Positions 9,984-18,624 are shown, numbered from the stretch's first letter. The stretch: DNA of 59,882 nt from an uncultured Pelagibacteraceae bacterium (GCA_902563555.1 CACEXM010000006.1:1-59882); one strand, 5' to 3'. The notes: generated by a model not told the origin, from the letters alone. Made by a program: numbers and translations.

Positions 9984-10012
9984 TTGACAGCTTTTTAGAA
10001 TCATTATAAACT
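9984..10012 (+). promoter_or_regulatory. katG promoter with overlapping ICE-like box
   Basis: A perfect -35 hexamer TTGACA (9984-9989) is followed 17 bases later by TAAACT (10007-10012), with an alternative TATAAA at 10005. Between and over these lies TTTAGAATCATTATAAA (9994-10010), which matches the ICE consensus TTTAGAA-N3-TTCTAAA except at two bases of the second arm. A repressor bound here would block polymerase, so Irr control of katG is a reasonable inference. The site is 36 bases before the katG start codon. Confidence 0.55.
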
Positions 10013-10045
10013 GCGAATATCAATAAATTAACCTAATGGAAAATA

Positions 10046-12283
10046 ATGAGTACTGAAAATTTTAAAGACAAATCTTTTAAAGCAAATCAAATGAGCAAAT
10101 GTCCTTTTACAGGTGCAGGAACACCTGCAAAGTTTTCTGCAGGACGGGGACAAACGGTGAGAGATTTTTGGCCTAATAGCCTAAATCTTAAAATTCTTAG
10201 TCAGCACTCAAATTTATCTAACCCTATGGATAAAAAATTTAGTTACGCTAAAGAGTTTAAAAAACTTAATTATAAAGCACTGAAAAAAGATTTAAAAAAA
10301 TTAATGACTGACTCACAAGAGTGGTGGCCAGCTGATTACGGTCATTATGGACCACTCTTTATCAGGCTTGCTTGGCACGCTGCAGGAACTTACAGAACTG
10401 GTGATGGTAGAGGTGGAGCTGGAACAGGCAATCAAAGATTTGCTCCTCTTAATTCTTGGCCAGATAATGTGAATTTGGATAAAGCTAGATTGCTTTTATG
10501 GCCGATCAAAAAGAAGTACGGAAGAAAAATTTCATGGGCTGATTTATTTATACTTGTTGGTAATGTTGCGTTAGACTCAATGGGTTTCAAAACTTTTGGT
10601 TTTGGAGCTGGTAGAACAGACATTTGGGAGCCAGAAGATGATATCTATTGGGGCTCGGAAAAAGAAATGTTAGGTGTTGAGAGATATAGTGGAAAAAGAG
10701 ATTTAGAACAACCATTAGGTGCCTCACATATGGGTTTAATTTATGTTAACCCCCAAGGTCCTGATGCTAATCCAGATCCAAAACTTGCAGCGCATGATAT
10801 TAGAGAGACATTTGGCAGAATGGCCATGAATGATTATGAGACAGCTGCATTAGTTGCTGGAGGACATACGTTTGGAAAATCGCATGGTGCAGCATCTGAA
10901 TCATTTAAGGGTCCTGATCCTGAGGCCTCAAAACTTCAAGACCAGTCTACTGGATGGAATAGTGGTTACAAATCTGGAAAAGGTGTTGATACAATAAGTA
11001 GTGGTATTGAGGGCGCCTGGACTCAAAATCCTATTAGATGGGACATGGGCTATTTAGATTGTTTATATGGACATGAATGGGAACTCACAAAAAGCCCTGC
11101 TGGTGCTCACCAATGGACGCCTAAGAAAAATGGTCAAGAAATTAAAATGGTTCCTGATGCACATAAGAAAGGTGTGCTACACCCACCAATGATGCAAACA
11201 ACTGATATCTCAATGAAAGTTGATCCAAGTTATGGCCCTATTACAAAACATTTTCATCAAAATCCAAAAGAGTTTCATGATGCTTTTGCAAGAGCTTGGT
11301 TTAAATTAACTCACAGAGATATGGGTCCTAGAGTTTGTTATCTTGGTAGTGAAGTTCCAAAAGAACAGTTAATTTGGCAAGACCCAATAGATAAACCAAA
11401 ATATAAACTTAAGTCAAAAGATATTAAAGATTTGAAAAATAAAATTTCTAAATCAAAAATATCAATTTCAGATTTAGTATCAACCGCTTGGGCGTCAGCG
11501 TCAACTTTTAGAGGATCAGACAAAAGAGGTGGTGCTAATGGTGCAAGGATAATGTTAGAGCCCCAAAGAAATTGGAAAGTTAATAATCCTAAGAAGTTAT
11601 CAAATGTGATTAAAGCCTTGAGTAAAATCAAGAGTAAATTTGACAGTAATAAAAAAAATGTTTCAATGGCCGACTTAATTGTACTAGCAGGTGGAGTTGG
11701 AGTCGAAATGGCCGCAAAAAAAGCTGGTTATAAAGTTAAAGTTCCATTTTCAGCAGGAAGAGGAGATGCGAGACAAGACCAAACTGATATTAATTCATTT
11801 GGCCTTCTAGAACCACAAGCAGATGGCTTTAGAAATTACTTGAATGGTGGAGCTTCAAATGTTTCTGCAGAGGAAAAATTAGTAGATAAGGCTCAGTTGA
11901 TGGGTTTAACAGCGCCTGAAATGACAGCTCTAATAGGTGGAATGAGAGTTTTAGATACTAATTATGATAATTCAGAACATGGTGTTTTTACAAAAAGACC
12001 TGGTTATCTGACAAATGATTATTTTATAAACTTACTAGATATGAATACCACTTGGAAAGAAGAAGATAAATCAGAGCAGACTTTTATCGGGAAAGACAGA
12101 AAAACTCAAAAAATTAAATGGAAAGCGACAAGAGTTGATTTGATTTTTGGGTCAAATTCTCAATTAAGAGCATTAGCAGAAGTTTATGCATGTGAGGACT
12201 CAGGTAATAAATTTATTAATGATTTTATCGCAGCGTGGGTTAAAGTAATGAATTCAGACAGATTTGACTTGAAATTAAATTAA
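10046..12283 (+). CDS. katG: Catalase-peroxidase
   Basis: KatG is a bifunctional heme enzyme that dismutates hydrogen peroxide and oxidises organic donors. At 745 residues it is full length, with both peroxidase-like domains. The N-terminal catalytic domain shows the distal site [16 protein letters not shown] (Trp and His), the cross-link Tyr in [13 protein letters not shown] and the proximal heme ligand in [11 protein letters not shown]. The C-terminal domain (from ~residue 460, [21 protein letters not shown]) lacks heme ligands, as normal. A Shine-Dalgarno-like GGAAAATA precedes the ATG. No signal peptide, so cytoplasmic. Many SAR11 isolates are described as lacking catalase, so its presence may mark an accessory or ecotype trait. 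Confidence 0.97.
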   Translation: MSTENFKDKSFKANQMSKCPFTGAGTPAKFSAGRGQTVRDFWPNSLNLKILSQHSNLSNPMDKKFSYAKEFKKLNYKALKKDLKKLMTDSQEWWPADYGHYGPLFIRLAWHAAGTYRTGDGRGGAGTGNQRFAPLNSWPDNVNLDKARLLLWPIKKKYGRKISWADLFILVGNVALDSMGFKTFGFGAGRTDIWEPEDDIYWGSEKEMLGVERYSGKRDLEQPLGASHMGLIYVNPQGPDANPDPKLAAHDIRETFGRMAMNDYETAALVAGGHTFGKSHGAASESFKGPDPEASKLQDQSTGWNSGYKSGKGVDTISSGIEGAWTQNPIRWDMGYLDCLYGHEWELTKSPAGAHQWTPKKNGQEIKMVPDAHKKGVLHPPMMQTTDISMKVDPSYGPITKHFHQNPKEFHDAFARAWFKLTHRDMGPRVCYLGSEVPKEQLIWQDPIDKPKYKLKSKDIKDLKNKISKSKISISDLVSTAWASASTFRGSDKRGGANGARIMLEPQRNWKVNNPKKLSNVIKALSKIKSKFDSNKKNVSMADLIVLAGGVGVEMAAKKAGYKVKVPFSAGRGDARQDQTDINSFGLLEPQADGFRNYLNGGASNVSAEEKLVDKAQLMGLTAPEMTALIGGMRVLDTNYDNSEHGVFTKRPGYLTNDYFINLLDMNTTWKEEDKSEQTFIGKDRKTQKIKWKATRVDLIFGSNSQLRALAEVYACEDSGNKFINDFIAAWVKVMNSDRFDLKLN

Positions 12284-12304
12284 CAAAAACTAAATGATTA
12301 TTTT

Positions 12305-12916
12305 ATGCCATCAGTAACTTTCGATGATTTTTATGAGGTCCCAGACCTTTATTTTGATATCACAAGATTAAGGGAAGATTTAGATAAAATTTTAAAAGCT
12401 AAAAAATTTAACTCTCCTGGAGTAACACACTTTGGTGCAATATCATTAAACCAAATTCCAAATGACAAAAGTTCTATTGAAGGAAATAATATTCGAGGTA
12501 AATATTGGACTATAGCAGATGAAACTGGAAAAGAAGTTTGTAGAGATGTTGATATAGATGAGTCTAAATATACACAATTAATCCCTGAATTTGAGAATAC
12601 TTATTTCAAAGAAGTTTATGACACGTTAAGTAAAAGATTTAAACTGGGTAGAGTAAGACTATTGTTAAAAGAGCCAAGGTCAACACTTAGCTGGCATAAA
12701 GACCCAGAGTGTAGGCTGCACGTCCCAATTATTACTAACAAGGGTTGTTCGATGGTAATCGAGAATGTTGCAAAACATCTCCCTGCTGATGGTAAAGTTT
12801 GGATAACTAACAACACAAAATATCATAATTTCTTTAATGGTGGGGAACAGGCTAGAATTCATTTAGTAGCTTGCGTTCTAGAAAGCCCTTTTAAGGAACA
12901 AAATGGAAATAACTAG
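12305..12916 (+). CDS. 2-oxoglutarate/Fe(II) dioxygenase, aspartyl/asparaginyl hydroxylase-like
   Basis: A 203-residue protein with the facial-triad pattern of the aspartyl/asparaginyl beta-hydroxylase cupin fold: His131 and Asp133 in SWHKDPECRLHVPI, distal His174 in YHNFFNGGEQARIHLV, and the arginine of ARIHLV placed to bind the 2-oxoglutarate carboxylate. This implies Fe2+- and oxygen-dependent hydroxylation; the substrate cannot be told from the sequence. It follows katG by 21 bases and overlaps the next gene by 14, so the three are probably co-transcribed. An iron enzyme next to a heme enzyme fits an iron/peroxide theme. Confidence 0.72.
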   Translation: MPSVTFDDFYEVPDLYFDITRLREDLDKILKAKKFNSPGVTHFGAISLNQIPNDKSSIEGNNIRGKYWTIADETGKEVCRDVDIDESKYTQLIPEFENTYFKEVYDTLSKRFKLGRVRLLLKEPRSTLSWHKDPECRLHVPIITNKGCSMVIENVAKHLPADGKVWITNNTKYHNFFNGGEQARIHLVACVLESPFKEQNGNN

Positions 12917-13142
12917 CGGAATATTTAAAGCAGCAGGTAATATTTACCAAAATAATAAAGGGTCTATCCTTAGAACAATAATCTATACAATTGGACACTT
13001 TGCGATAGCTATAACTGTTTTAATGTTAGTCGCTGATGTTTCTTTTATGATTGCATTAACTGATGCGATTGTTGAACCAATAGCTAACTCCGTTTGGTAT
13101 TTCATTTTAGATAAATGGTGGGCAAGCAAATCGAAAAATTAA
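12903..13142 (+). CDS. Small membrane protein, DUF2061-like
   Basis: A 79-residue protein with one clear hydrophobic segment (IIYTIGHFAIAITVLMLVADVSFMIAL) and a second weaker one around VEPIANSVWYFILDKWW. The pattern RTIIYTIGHFAIA ... EPIANSVWYFILDKWW resembles the DUF2061 family of predicted two-helix membrane proteins, whose function is unknown. It overlaps the hydroxylase gene by 14 bases and ends the katG unit. No terminator with a T-run follows; instead the Fur-box inverted repeat starts 40 bases downstream. Confidence 0.68.
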   Translation: MEITSGIFKAAGNIYQNNKGSILRTIIYTIGHFAIAITVLMLVADVSFMIALTDAIVEPIANSVWYFILDKWWASKSKN

Positions 13143-13182
13143 AAATTTAAAAAAAATCATAATTCGTTTTTTTAATAATTCT

Positions 13183-13234
13183 TGAGAATAATTATCATTA
13201 TCAAAAAAAAATGTGATAATGATAATTATTCTCA
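13183..13234. promoter_or_regulatory. Perfect 21-bp inverted repeat built from two Fur-box sequences
   Basis: Two 21-base arms (13183-13203 and 13214-13234) are perfect reverse complements around a 10-base A-rich spacer. Each arm contains a 19-mer, GATAATGATAATTATTCTC on one strand, that matches the classical Fur box GATAATGATAATCATTATC at 17 of 19 positions. A possible -10 (GATAAT, 13215-13220) sits inside the right arm. The repeat ends 38 bases before the start of the Cys-rich miniprotein gene. A hairpin terminator for the upstream gene is less likely because no T-run follows. Confidence 0.65.
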
Positions 13235-13272
13235 TAGATTTTTCTTGAAAGCTTTTTTCATAATATTACTTT

Positions 13273-13458
13273 ATGGGTATGCAAACAGAAAACTATAACT
13301 GTAAAAAATGTGGACTTACCATTTCTTCAACTTGTTCTAAATGTGATAAAGTTGTTGATGTTGAAATTCTTGATGACGGTTGCATTGTTCAGAAAACAAA
13401 ATGTGGTGATTGTGCTAATACACCTGTAATCAAAGATGTTTGTGCGCAACAAAAATAA
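13273..13458 (+). CDS. Eight-cysteine miniprotein, zinc-ribbon/rubredoxin-like
   Basis: I do not recognise a named family. The 61-residue product has eight cysteines, six of them as three CxxC pairs (CKKC 10-13, CSKC 21-24, CGDC 44-47), with single cysteines at 37 and 57, and ends in Gln/Lys. This suggests one or two bound metal ions (Zn or Fe). There is no signal peptide. Met3 at 13279 is an alternative start, and no good Shine-Dalgarno is visible for either. The double Fur-box repeat directly upstream suggests induction when iron is low. It converges with the SH3 gene across a shared terminator. Confidence 0.6.
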   Translation: MGMQTENYNCKKCGLTISSTCSKCDKVVDVEILDDGCIVQKTKCGDCANTPVIKDVCAQQK

Positions 13459-13487
13459 TTAGATATTTTAAAAATTATCTAATTTTT
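13457..13487. terminator. Probable bidirectional terminator
   Basis: A 9-bp stem AATTAGATA/TATCTAATT (13457-13465, 13476-13484) with a 10-base loop is followed by a T-run on the plus strand. On the minus strand it is followed by ATTTTTG. It overlaps the stop codons of both convergent genes, so it can end the Cys-rich gene and the SH3 gene alike. Confidence 0.55.
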
Positions 13488-13921
13488 CCCCAAACATGGG
13501 TGTTTTTAATCCATCCCTTGAATTTTGATGTTTTTATTAAACACCAGTTCTCCTCACATTTTTTAACAATCAATATTCTACCTTTTTTAATTTTTGCCAA
13601 AGGTTTTGAAAAATTAGATGGTTCTTGAAATAAAATTTTATCTTTAAGCGGTATAATTGAGTTTATCTGTTTTAATTGTGAAACATGTATCCAACCGCTA
13701 TTATTTTTTATATCAATAATCCTCCGAAAATTTTCATTTTTATCTATTTGTTTTATTGGGAGATTAATTTTCTTATATACATATTTAATAGGAGACTCTA
13801 GGCTAGGTCCGTATCTAACATTGACCTTATCTTTCTTCAAAGATACATAAACCTCGTTTGCTAGACAATTGGAGAAATAAAAAAAAGATGAAATAAGTAA
13901 TAATATAATCTTATGTAACAT
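13475..13921 (-). CDS. Exported protein with bacterial SH3 domains
   Basis: A 148-residue protein with a signal peptide (residues 1-21, IILLLISSFFYFSNCLA) and two SH3-like repeats: VNVRYGPSLESPI...SGWIHVSQL and LFQEPSNFSKPLAKI...CLIKTSKFKGWIKNTHVWG. This layout matches the COG3807 group of periplasmic SH3 proteins, which are thought to bind cell wall or act as scaffolds. The specific role is unknown. It is the last gene of the minus-strand run that begins at ubiE; four bases separate it from the ThiF-like gene. Confidence 0.8.
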   Translation of the reverse strand: MLHKIILLLISSFFYFSNCLANEVYVSLKKDKVNVRYGPSLESPIKYVYKKINLPIKQIDKNENFRRIIDIKNNSGWIHVSQLKQINSIIPLKDKILFQEPSNFSKPLAKIKKGRILIVKKCEENWCLIKTSKFKGWIKNTHVWGKIR

Positions 13922-13924
13922 TAT

Positions 13925-14671
13925 TTATACACTTTTAATTTTTTTTAATTTCACTTTTCTAAAATTTAAATTAAGTAAATCAAGTATAAGTATATATCCA
14001 TTTAAATTTTTACCGATATTCAAAATTTTTTTTAATATCTCATTGGCTTGAATTGTGCCAATTATACCTGCAACCGTTCCCAAAACACCTCCATATTCAC
14101 AATTTAAAATATCATCTGAAATTTCTCTTTCTTGAAAAAAAGATCTTATGCATGGTGTATTTTTATTTTTAAAATTAAAAGTAAAAATATGCCCATCAAA
14201 TTTACTTATAGCTCCTACAACAAGAAATTTTTTTGTTTTTTTACAATAATCATTTACTAAGAATTTAGTTTTAAAGTTATCTGATCCATCTATGATATAA
14301 TCATATTTACTTATAATATTTTTAATATTACCTTTATTAAGTTTAACTTTGTAACAATTAACTTTTGTATTTGAATTAATTATACGTAATTTTTTTTTTG
14401 CCACTATAACTTTTGACTTTTTGATATCTCTTATATCATAAAGGCTTTGTCGATGAATATTGGTTATATCTACATTATCGAAGTCAATTATCCCAAGGTT
14501 ACCTACACCTGCTCTAGTAAGAAATTCTGCAACAGAACAACCTAAACCCCCCATTCCAATGATAAGAACTTTAGATTTAATTATTTTTTTTTGACCTAAA
14601 GTGCCAATATTTCTCAGGATAATTTGTCTTGAGTATCTCGCAACCTGGCTTTTATCTAAATTTTGACTCAT
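13925..14671 (-). CDS. ThiF/MoeB/HesA-family adenylyltransferase
   Basis: These enzymes adenylate the C-terminus of a ubiquitin-like sulfur carrier (MoaD, ThiS). The 248-residue protein has the Rossmann loop VLIIGMGGLGCSVAEFLTRAG, the DFDNVDITNIHRQSLY segment with the catalytic arginine, DYIIDGSDNFKTK, and an active-site cysteine in LNCEYGGVLGTVAG. The structural zinc pairs of E. coli MoeB appear lost: only one Cys remains at TPCIRSFF, and the C-terminus has no CxxC. Its start overlaps dut by four bases (ATGA). The partner cannot be assigned, as no moaD or thiS is in the window. Confidence 0.83.
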   Translation of the reverse strand: MSQNLDKSQVARYSRQIILRNIGTLGQKKIIKSKVLIIGMGGLGCSVAEFLTRAGVGNLGIIDFDNVDITNIHRQSLYDIRDIKKSKVIVAKKKLRIINSNTKVNCYKVKLNKGNIKNIISKYDYIIDGSDNFKTKFLVNDYCKKTKKFLVVGAISKFDGHIFTFNFKNKNTPCIRSFFQEREISDDILNCEYGGVLGTVAGIIGTIQANEILKKILNIGKNLNGYILILDLLNLNFRKVKLKKIKSV

Positions 14672-15105
14672 TTACCTGTTGAGCCAAATCCACCCTCTCC
14701 TCTTAAAGTCTTGGGCAATTCATTTGCTTCCTCTAATTCCATCTTTGCAATAGGGGTTAAAACCATTTGTGCAACTCTATCATCATTATTAACAATAAAA
14801 TCATGATTGCTATGATTAAATATGATAATTTTTAACTCACCTCTATAATCACTATCTATAGTTCCAGGAGTATTTAAAACACTAATATTATTTTTAGCTG
14901 CTAGGCCAGAACGCGGCCTTATTTGTATTTCATAATCTTCAGAGAAAGCGACAGACAATCCTGTTGGAATTAAAGCTGAGGTTTGTGGTTTAATTACAAT
15001 TTTTTCCTTTATAAAAGCCATTAGGTCCATGCCCGAAGCTCCTTTAGTCTTATAAGATGGAAGAGTAACTTTAGGATCAAGTTTCTTAATTAATACTCTG
15101 ACCAT
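14668..15105 (-). CDS. dut: dUTP diphosphatase
   Basis: dUTPase hydrolyses dUTP to dUMP and PPi, keeping uracil out of DNA and feeding thymidylate synthesis. The 145-residue sequence shows the trimeric dUTPase motifs in order: KGASGMDLMA, RPRSGLAAKNN, GTIDSDYRGELKIIIFNHS, DRVAQMVL and the C-terminal P-loop-like GEGGFGSTG. Length is normal. It starts one base into the coaBC stop, a coaBC-dut pairing common in Alphaproteobacteria. Confidence 0.96.
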   Translation of the reverse strand: MVRVLIKKLDPKVTLPSYKTKGASGMDLMAFIKEKIVIKPQTSALIPTGLSVAFSEDYEIQIRPRSGLAAKNNISVLNTPGTIDSDYRGELKIIIFNHSNHDFIVNNDDRVAQMVLTPIAKMELEEANELPKTLRGEGGFGSTGK

Positions 15106-16310
15106 TAATTCATGTGAGTGACAATTCTATCAACAATCTCCTCTGAAATTTCAGATTTCTTTTTATGTGAAAGTGTCTCTTTATTTTTTTTAAGATCATT
15201 ATAATGAATCGTAACCTCGTTATAATCACTATTAAAACCAATATTTTCTTTCGACACATCATTTGCAACGATCCAATCACAGTTTTTATTTTTAAGTTTT
15301 TTCATGGCATTCGAGTCTAAATTTTTTGTCTCAGCTGCAAAACCAATAACTAGCTTTGGTCTCATTGAATTATGATTTGAAATATAATTCAAGATATCAA
15401 CATTTCTCTCTAATTTGATATTTAGTCTTTCTTTTTTTTTTATTTTATCTTTACTTTTTACATCAATCTTAAAATCGGAAACTGCAGCTGAAAATACTGC
15501 AATATCCGTTGGTAAATTTTTTTGAGTAGCTTTAAACATTTCATCCGCTGTTTCAACTTTTATAAGTTTAATTTCTTGATCTATATCTAGATTAGTCGGA
15601 CCTGATATTAAAGTTGTATCAAATCCTCTTTTATGCAGAGATTTTGCAATTTCATAACCTTGCTTACCACTTGATTTATTCGAAATAAATCTTACAGGAT
15701 CAATGTATTCATTTGTTGGGCCTGCGGTAACTAAAGCTTTAATCTTTTTATTTTTTTTCCTATTTTCAACAAAATTTTGAATTTCATTAAATATTTCGAT
15801 TGGTTCAGACATTTTGCCTTCACCATACTCTCCACATGCCATATCACCGGTAATAGGACCTATAACTTTATATCCATAATTCTTTAGAGTTTTTAGATTA
15901 TCCTTAGTCGATTGATGTTCCCACATTCTTACATTCATAGCAGGAGCCAAGTAAACTTGTTTGTTTGATGCTAAAATAACAGTTGAAGCTAAATCTTCAG
16001 CGTTTCCAGAGGCAAGTTTTGAAATAGTATTTGCAGTTGCAGGAGCAACAATGATTACATCAGCCCATCTCGATAAAGCAATATGGTCCATTTCTAACTC
16101 ATTTTCTATATTGAAAAGGTCTTCGTAAACTTTCCCTTGTGATAATGAAGCGATCGATAAGGGTGTTACAAATTTTTTAGCATTCCTTGTTAAAATTGTT
16201 CTTATAGAGGCCTTATTTTTCTTAAATAATCTAATTAATTCTAAGCTTTTATATGCAGCAATTCCTCCGCAAATTATAAATAGAATTTTTTTATAAGCTA
16301 AATTTTTCAT
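15105..16310 (-). CDS. coaBC: Bifunctional phosphopantothenoylcysteine decarboxylase/synthetase
   Basis: CoaBC makes 4'-phosphopantetheine for coenzyme A: CoaB ligates cysteine to phosphopantothenate and CoaC decarboxylates the product. The N-terminal FMN domain (~1-185) shows ILFIICGGIAAYKSLELIR, the PAMNVRMWEHQ substrate motif and a Cys loop (GDMACGEYGEGKM). The C-terminal CoaB domain (~190-401) shows KALVTAGPTNEYIDPVRFIS and KSSGKQGYEIA. At 401 residues it is full length. It sits between ubiB and dut in a minus-strand run. Confidence 0.96.
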   Translation of the reverse strand: MKNLAYKKILFIICGGIAAYKSLELIRLFKKNKASIRTILTRNAKKFVTPLSIASLSQGKVYEDLFNIENELEMDHIALSRWADVIIVAPATANTISKLASGNAEDLASTVILASNKQVYLAPAMNVRMWEHQSTKDNLKTLKNYGYKVIGPITGDMACGEYGEGKMSEPIEIFNEIQNFVENRKKNKKIKALVTAGPTNEYIDPVRFISNKSSGKQGYEIAKSLHKRGFDTTLISGPTNLDIDQEIKLIKVETADEMFKATQKNLPTDIAVFSAAVSDFKIDVKSKDKIKKKERLNIKLERNVDILNYISNHNSMRPKLVIGFAAETKNLDSNAMKKLKNKNCDWIVANDVSKENIGFNSDYNEVTIHYNDLKKNKETLSHKKKSEISEEIVDRIVTHMN

Positions 16311-16319
16311 TTTTGTGCA

Positions 16320-17888
16320 TTAAAATACTAGAAGGCCTAAAATTACAAGCAATAAAAAACCTATTATTGATTGATTTCTGAAAGCTACCATTTCAGATCT
16401 TTTATCACTTAATGAATTATAAGAATTTGAATTTTGAGGAATTTGTCCACTAGCTAAAAAAGTAAGAGCCTGATTAGCTTTATCCATTATTTCTGGAAAT
16501 TCTGGTAATCTTTTTATTACTTCTGAAGTGCTATTAATTGTTTCATTAATTTTAGTCATAGGGTTTTTTGTCTCTTTCAACCAGTTTTCAAGGATAGGTT
16601 TAGATGTAGTCCAAATATTTGTTTCAGGATTCAATTTTCTTGCTACACCTTCAACTACCACCATTGTTTTTTGTAGCATTAACAATTGTGGTTGTGTTTG
16701 CATATTAAATTTTTCTGTGACGTCAAAAAGTTGTTTTAATAATTTTCCACCAGATATATCTTTAACTGCTTGACCAAAAATAGGCTCACCAATAGACCTT
16801 AAAGCTTGAGCAAGATCGTTTATTGGGACATCTTTTGGCACTAAACCTGCAATTAAATGGACTTCAGCAACTTTTTTGTAGTCTCTTTGAATAAAACCAA
16901 AAAGTATTTCAGCTAAAAATCTTTTACTCATTTTATCGAGCCTGCCCATAATTCCAAAATCAATAGGAACAATGTGACCATCATTATTTATCAAAATATT
17001 TCCTTGATGCATATCAGCATGAAAAAAACCATCTCTAACAGCATGCCTAAGAAAATTTTGGATAATATCCTCTGCTAATTTTTTTGTATCTACATCTCTT
17101 TTTTTTAACTCATCAGTTTCTCTGATTGAGATACCCTCTACCCAGTCTAGTGTCATTACATTTTCACTAGTATAGTTCCAGTAAGTTTGTGGAACATTAA
17201 AACCAATATCATTTTTTGTATTTTCTGCGTATTCATTTGCGGCAGCAGCCTCAAATCTTAAATCCATCTCAAGGTTAGTAATTTCTTTTAGTAAAAATAC
17301 TACATCAACAAGTTTTAATCTTTTTGTTTTTTTTACTAAGGACTCAACTAAAAATGCAAATAACATTATAGCATCAATTTCCTCATTGAAAATTTTCTTA
17401 ATATCAGGTCGTAAGATTTTTATTGCGACATCTTTTATTATTCCATTATCGTCTATTTGAGCTTTGTGAACTTGAGCTATGGATGCAGCTGCAACAGGTT
17501 CGCTTAAATTAATAATTGAGTTGTAGGTATTAGTCCCTAAATCATCTTTGATAATTTTTTTGGCTTGATCTTGGGAAAATGGAGGCAATCTATCTTGAAG
17601 ATTCTCGAGTTCTTTTGATAAACTTTCTCCAATAATATCTGGCCTTGTCGCTAAAAACTGACCTAGTTTTATAAAAGTTGTCCCCATGGACTCTAAAGAT
17701 CTAGACAATCTTTCTCCTTCATTTGCGTTTACCAGTTTATTATTTTTGGATGAAATAGAAAAAGATAGAATTTTAAACAAAATTTTAATAGATAATGGTG
17801 GTTCATGAAATTTTGATGTTATCTCTAAAATATCTGATTTTGCGACTTTTCTTCCAAGTTTAAATAATGTTATTAATCTTTTGATCAT
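16320..17888 (-). CDS. ubiB: UbiB-family atypical kinase/ATPase for ubiquinone biosynthesis
   Basis: UbiB (COQ8/ADCK family) is a membrane-associated ATPase needed for ubiquinone biosynthesis. The protein shows the family KxGQ motif (TFIKLGQFLATRPDIIG), the Ala-rich loop (PVAAASIAQVHKA), the catalytic HADMHQGNILI and the DFG-like VPIDFGIMGRL. It ends in a C-terminal transmembrane segment (SIIGFLLLVILGLLVF). I place the start at the ATG forming a TAATG overlap with the ubiE stop. A longer reading would begin at an in-frame TTG at 17900, four codons upstream. Product length is 522 residues. Confidence 0.94.
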   Translation of the reverse strand: MIKRLITLFKLGRKVAKSDILEITSKFHEPPLSIKILFKILSFSISSKNNKLVNANEGERLSRSLESMGTTFIKLGQFLATRPDIIGESLSKELENLQDRLPPFSQDQAKKIIKDDLGTNTYNSIINLSEPVAAASIAQVHKAQIDDNGIIKDVAIKILRPDIKKIFNEEIDAIMLFAFLVESLVKKTKRLKLVDVVFLLKEITNLEMDLRFEAAAANEYAENTKNDIGFNVPQTYWNYTSENVMTLDWVEGISIRETDELKKRDVDTKKLAEDIIQNFLRHAVRDGFFHADMHQGNILINNDGHIVPIDFGIMGRLDKMSKRFLAEILFGFIQRDYKKVAEVHLIAGLVPKDVPINDLAQALRSIGEPIFGQAVKDISGGKLLKQLFDVTEKFNMQTQPQLLMLQKTMVVVEGVARKLNPETNIWTTSKPILENWLKETKNPMTKINETINSTSEVIKRLPEFPEIMDKANQALTFLASGQIPQNSNSYNSLSDKRSEMVAFRNQSIIGFLLLVILGLLVF

Positions 17889-18592
17889 TATATTTTCCAA
17901 CCACTATGAATAGAAACTATACCACCTGTTAGATTTGTATAATCACACTTATCAAATTTATTTTTATACATTAAATCAATTAGTTCATTTTGATTAACAA
18001 AATTTTGAATACTTTCAATTAAATACTTGTAAGGTTCTTTTTTGCCAACTACAATTTTTCCAATTTCTGGAATTAGTTTAGAATATTTTTTATAAAGATA
18101 ATCTAAATTAGAGTTTTGAATTTTAGAAAATTCAAGACATAAAAATCGACCTCCTGGTTTTAAAACTCTGTATGCTTCTTTCAAGGATTTTTTTATATTT
18201 TTTGTATTCCTTAATCCAAAGCTAATTGTATAAAAGTCAAAAGAGTTACTTAAAACAGGTAAATTTTCAGCTGATGATATAAACCATTTAAGATTTTTAT
18301 ATTTAGGTAACTTTTTTTTAGCAATATTTATCATTCCTTTGTTGGGATCAACACAAGTTATCTCAGCATTTTTACCAACACTTTTTAAGTAAATTTTCGC
18401 TATATCTCCTGTTCCACAAGCAACATCTATTAACTTTTGGTTGGCAGAAGGGTTCATCATATTTAATAGATTTTTTTTCCACATTCTATGAATTCCTAGG
18501 GACATTAAGTCGTTCATAAGATCGTATTGATCGTAAACTTGATTAAAGACATTTTGTACTAGTCCTTTTTTATTTTGAAGATCTTGTTGCAT
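17888..18592 (-). CDS. ubiE: Ubiquinone/menaquinone biosynthesis C-methyltransferase
   Basis: UbiE uses S-adenosylmethionine to C-methylate the benzoquinone ring in ubiquinone synthesis. The 234-residue sequence shows VFNQVYDQYDLMNDLMSLGIHRMWKK, the SAM-binding LIDVACGTGDIA and the family DFYTISFGLRNTKN and LKPGGRFLCLEFSKI motifs. The frame stays open for 24 further codons upstream (to 18664), but that region is hydrophobic, is not family-like and overlaps the divergent mutM, so I choose the ATG before QQDLQNKK. It is the first gene of the ubiE-ubiB-coaBC-dut run. Confidence 0.95.
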   Translation of the reverse strand: MQQDLQNKKGLVQNVFNQVYDQYDLMNDLMSLGIHRMWKKNLLNMMNPSANQKLIDVACGTGDIAKIYLKSVGKNAEITCVDPNKGMINIAKKKLPKYKNLKWFISSAENLPVLSNSFDFYTISFGLRNTKNIKKSLKEAYRVLKPGGRFLCLEFSKIQNSNLDYLYKKYSKLIPEIGKIVVGKKEPYKYLIESIQNFVNQNELIDLMYKNKFDKCDYTNLTGGIVSIHSGWKI

Positions 18593-18624
18593 AAAATTTA
18601 AATATACAAATAATATAGTATGAA

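Noticed and set aside
13183-13234. Fur-box repeat as a rho-independent terminator or a miniature transposable element
   Set aside because: No T-run follows the right arm, there is no target-site duplication, and the match to the Fur box on both arms explains the sequence better.
13440-13628. Plus-strand frame running from the Cys-rich gene into the SH3 gene
   Set aside because: It lies antisense to the SH3 coding sequence and across the shared terminator; no ribosome-binding site.
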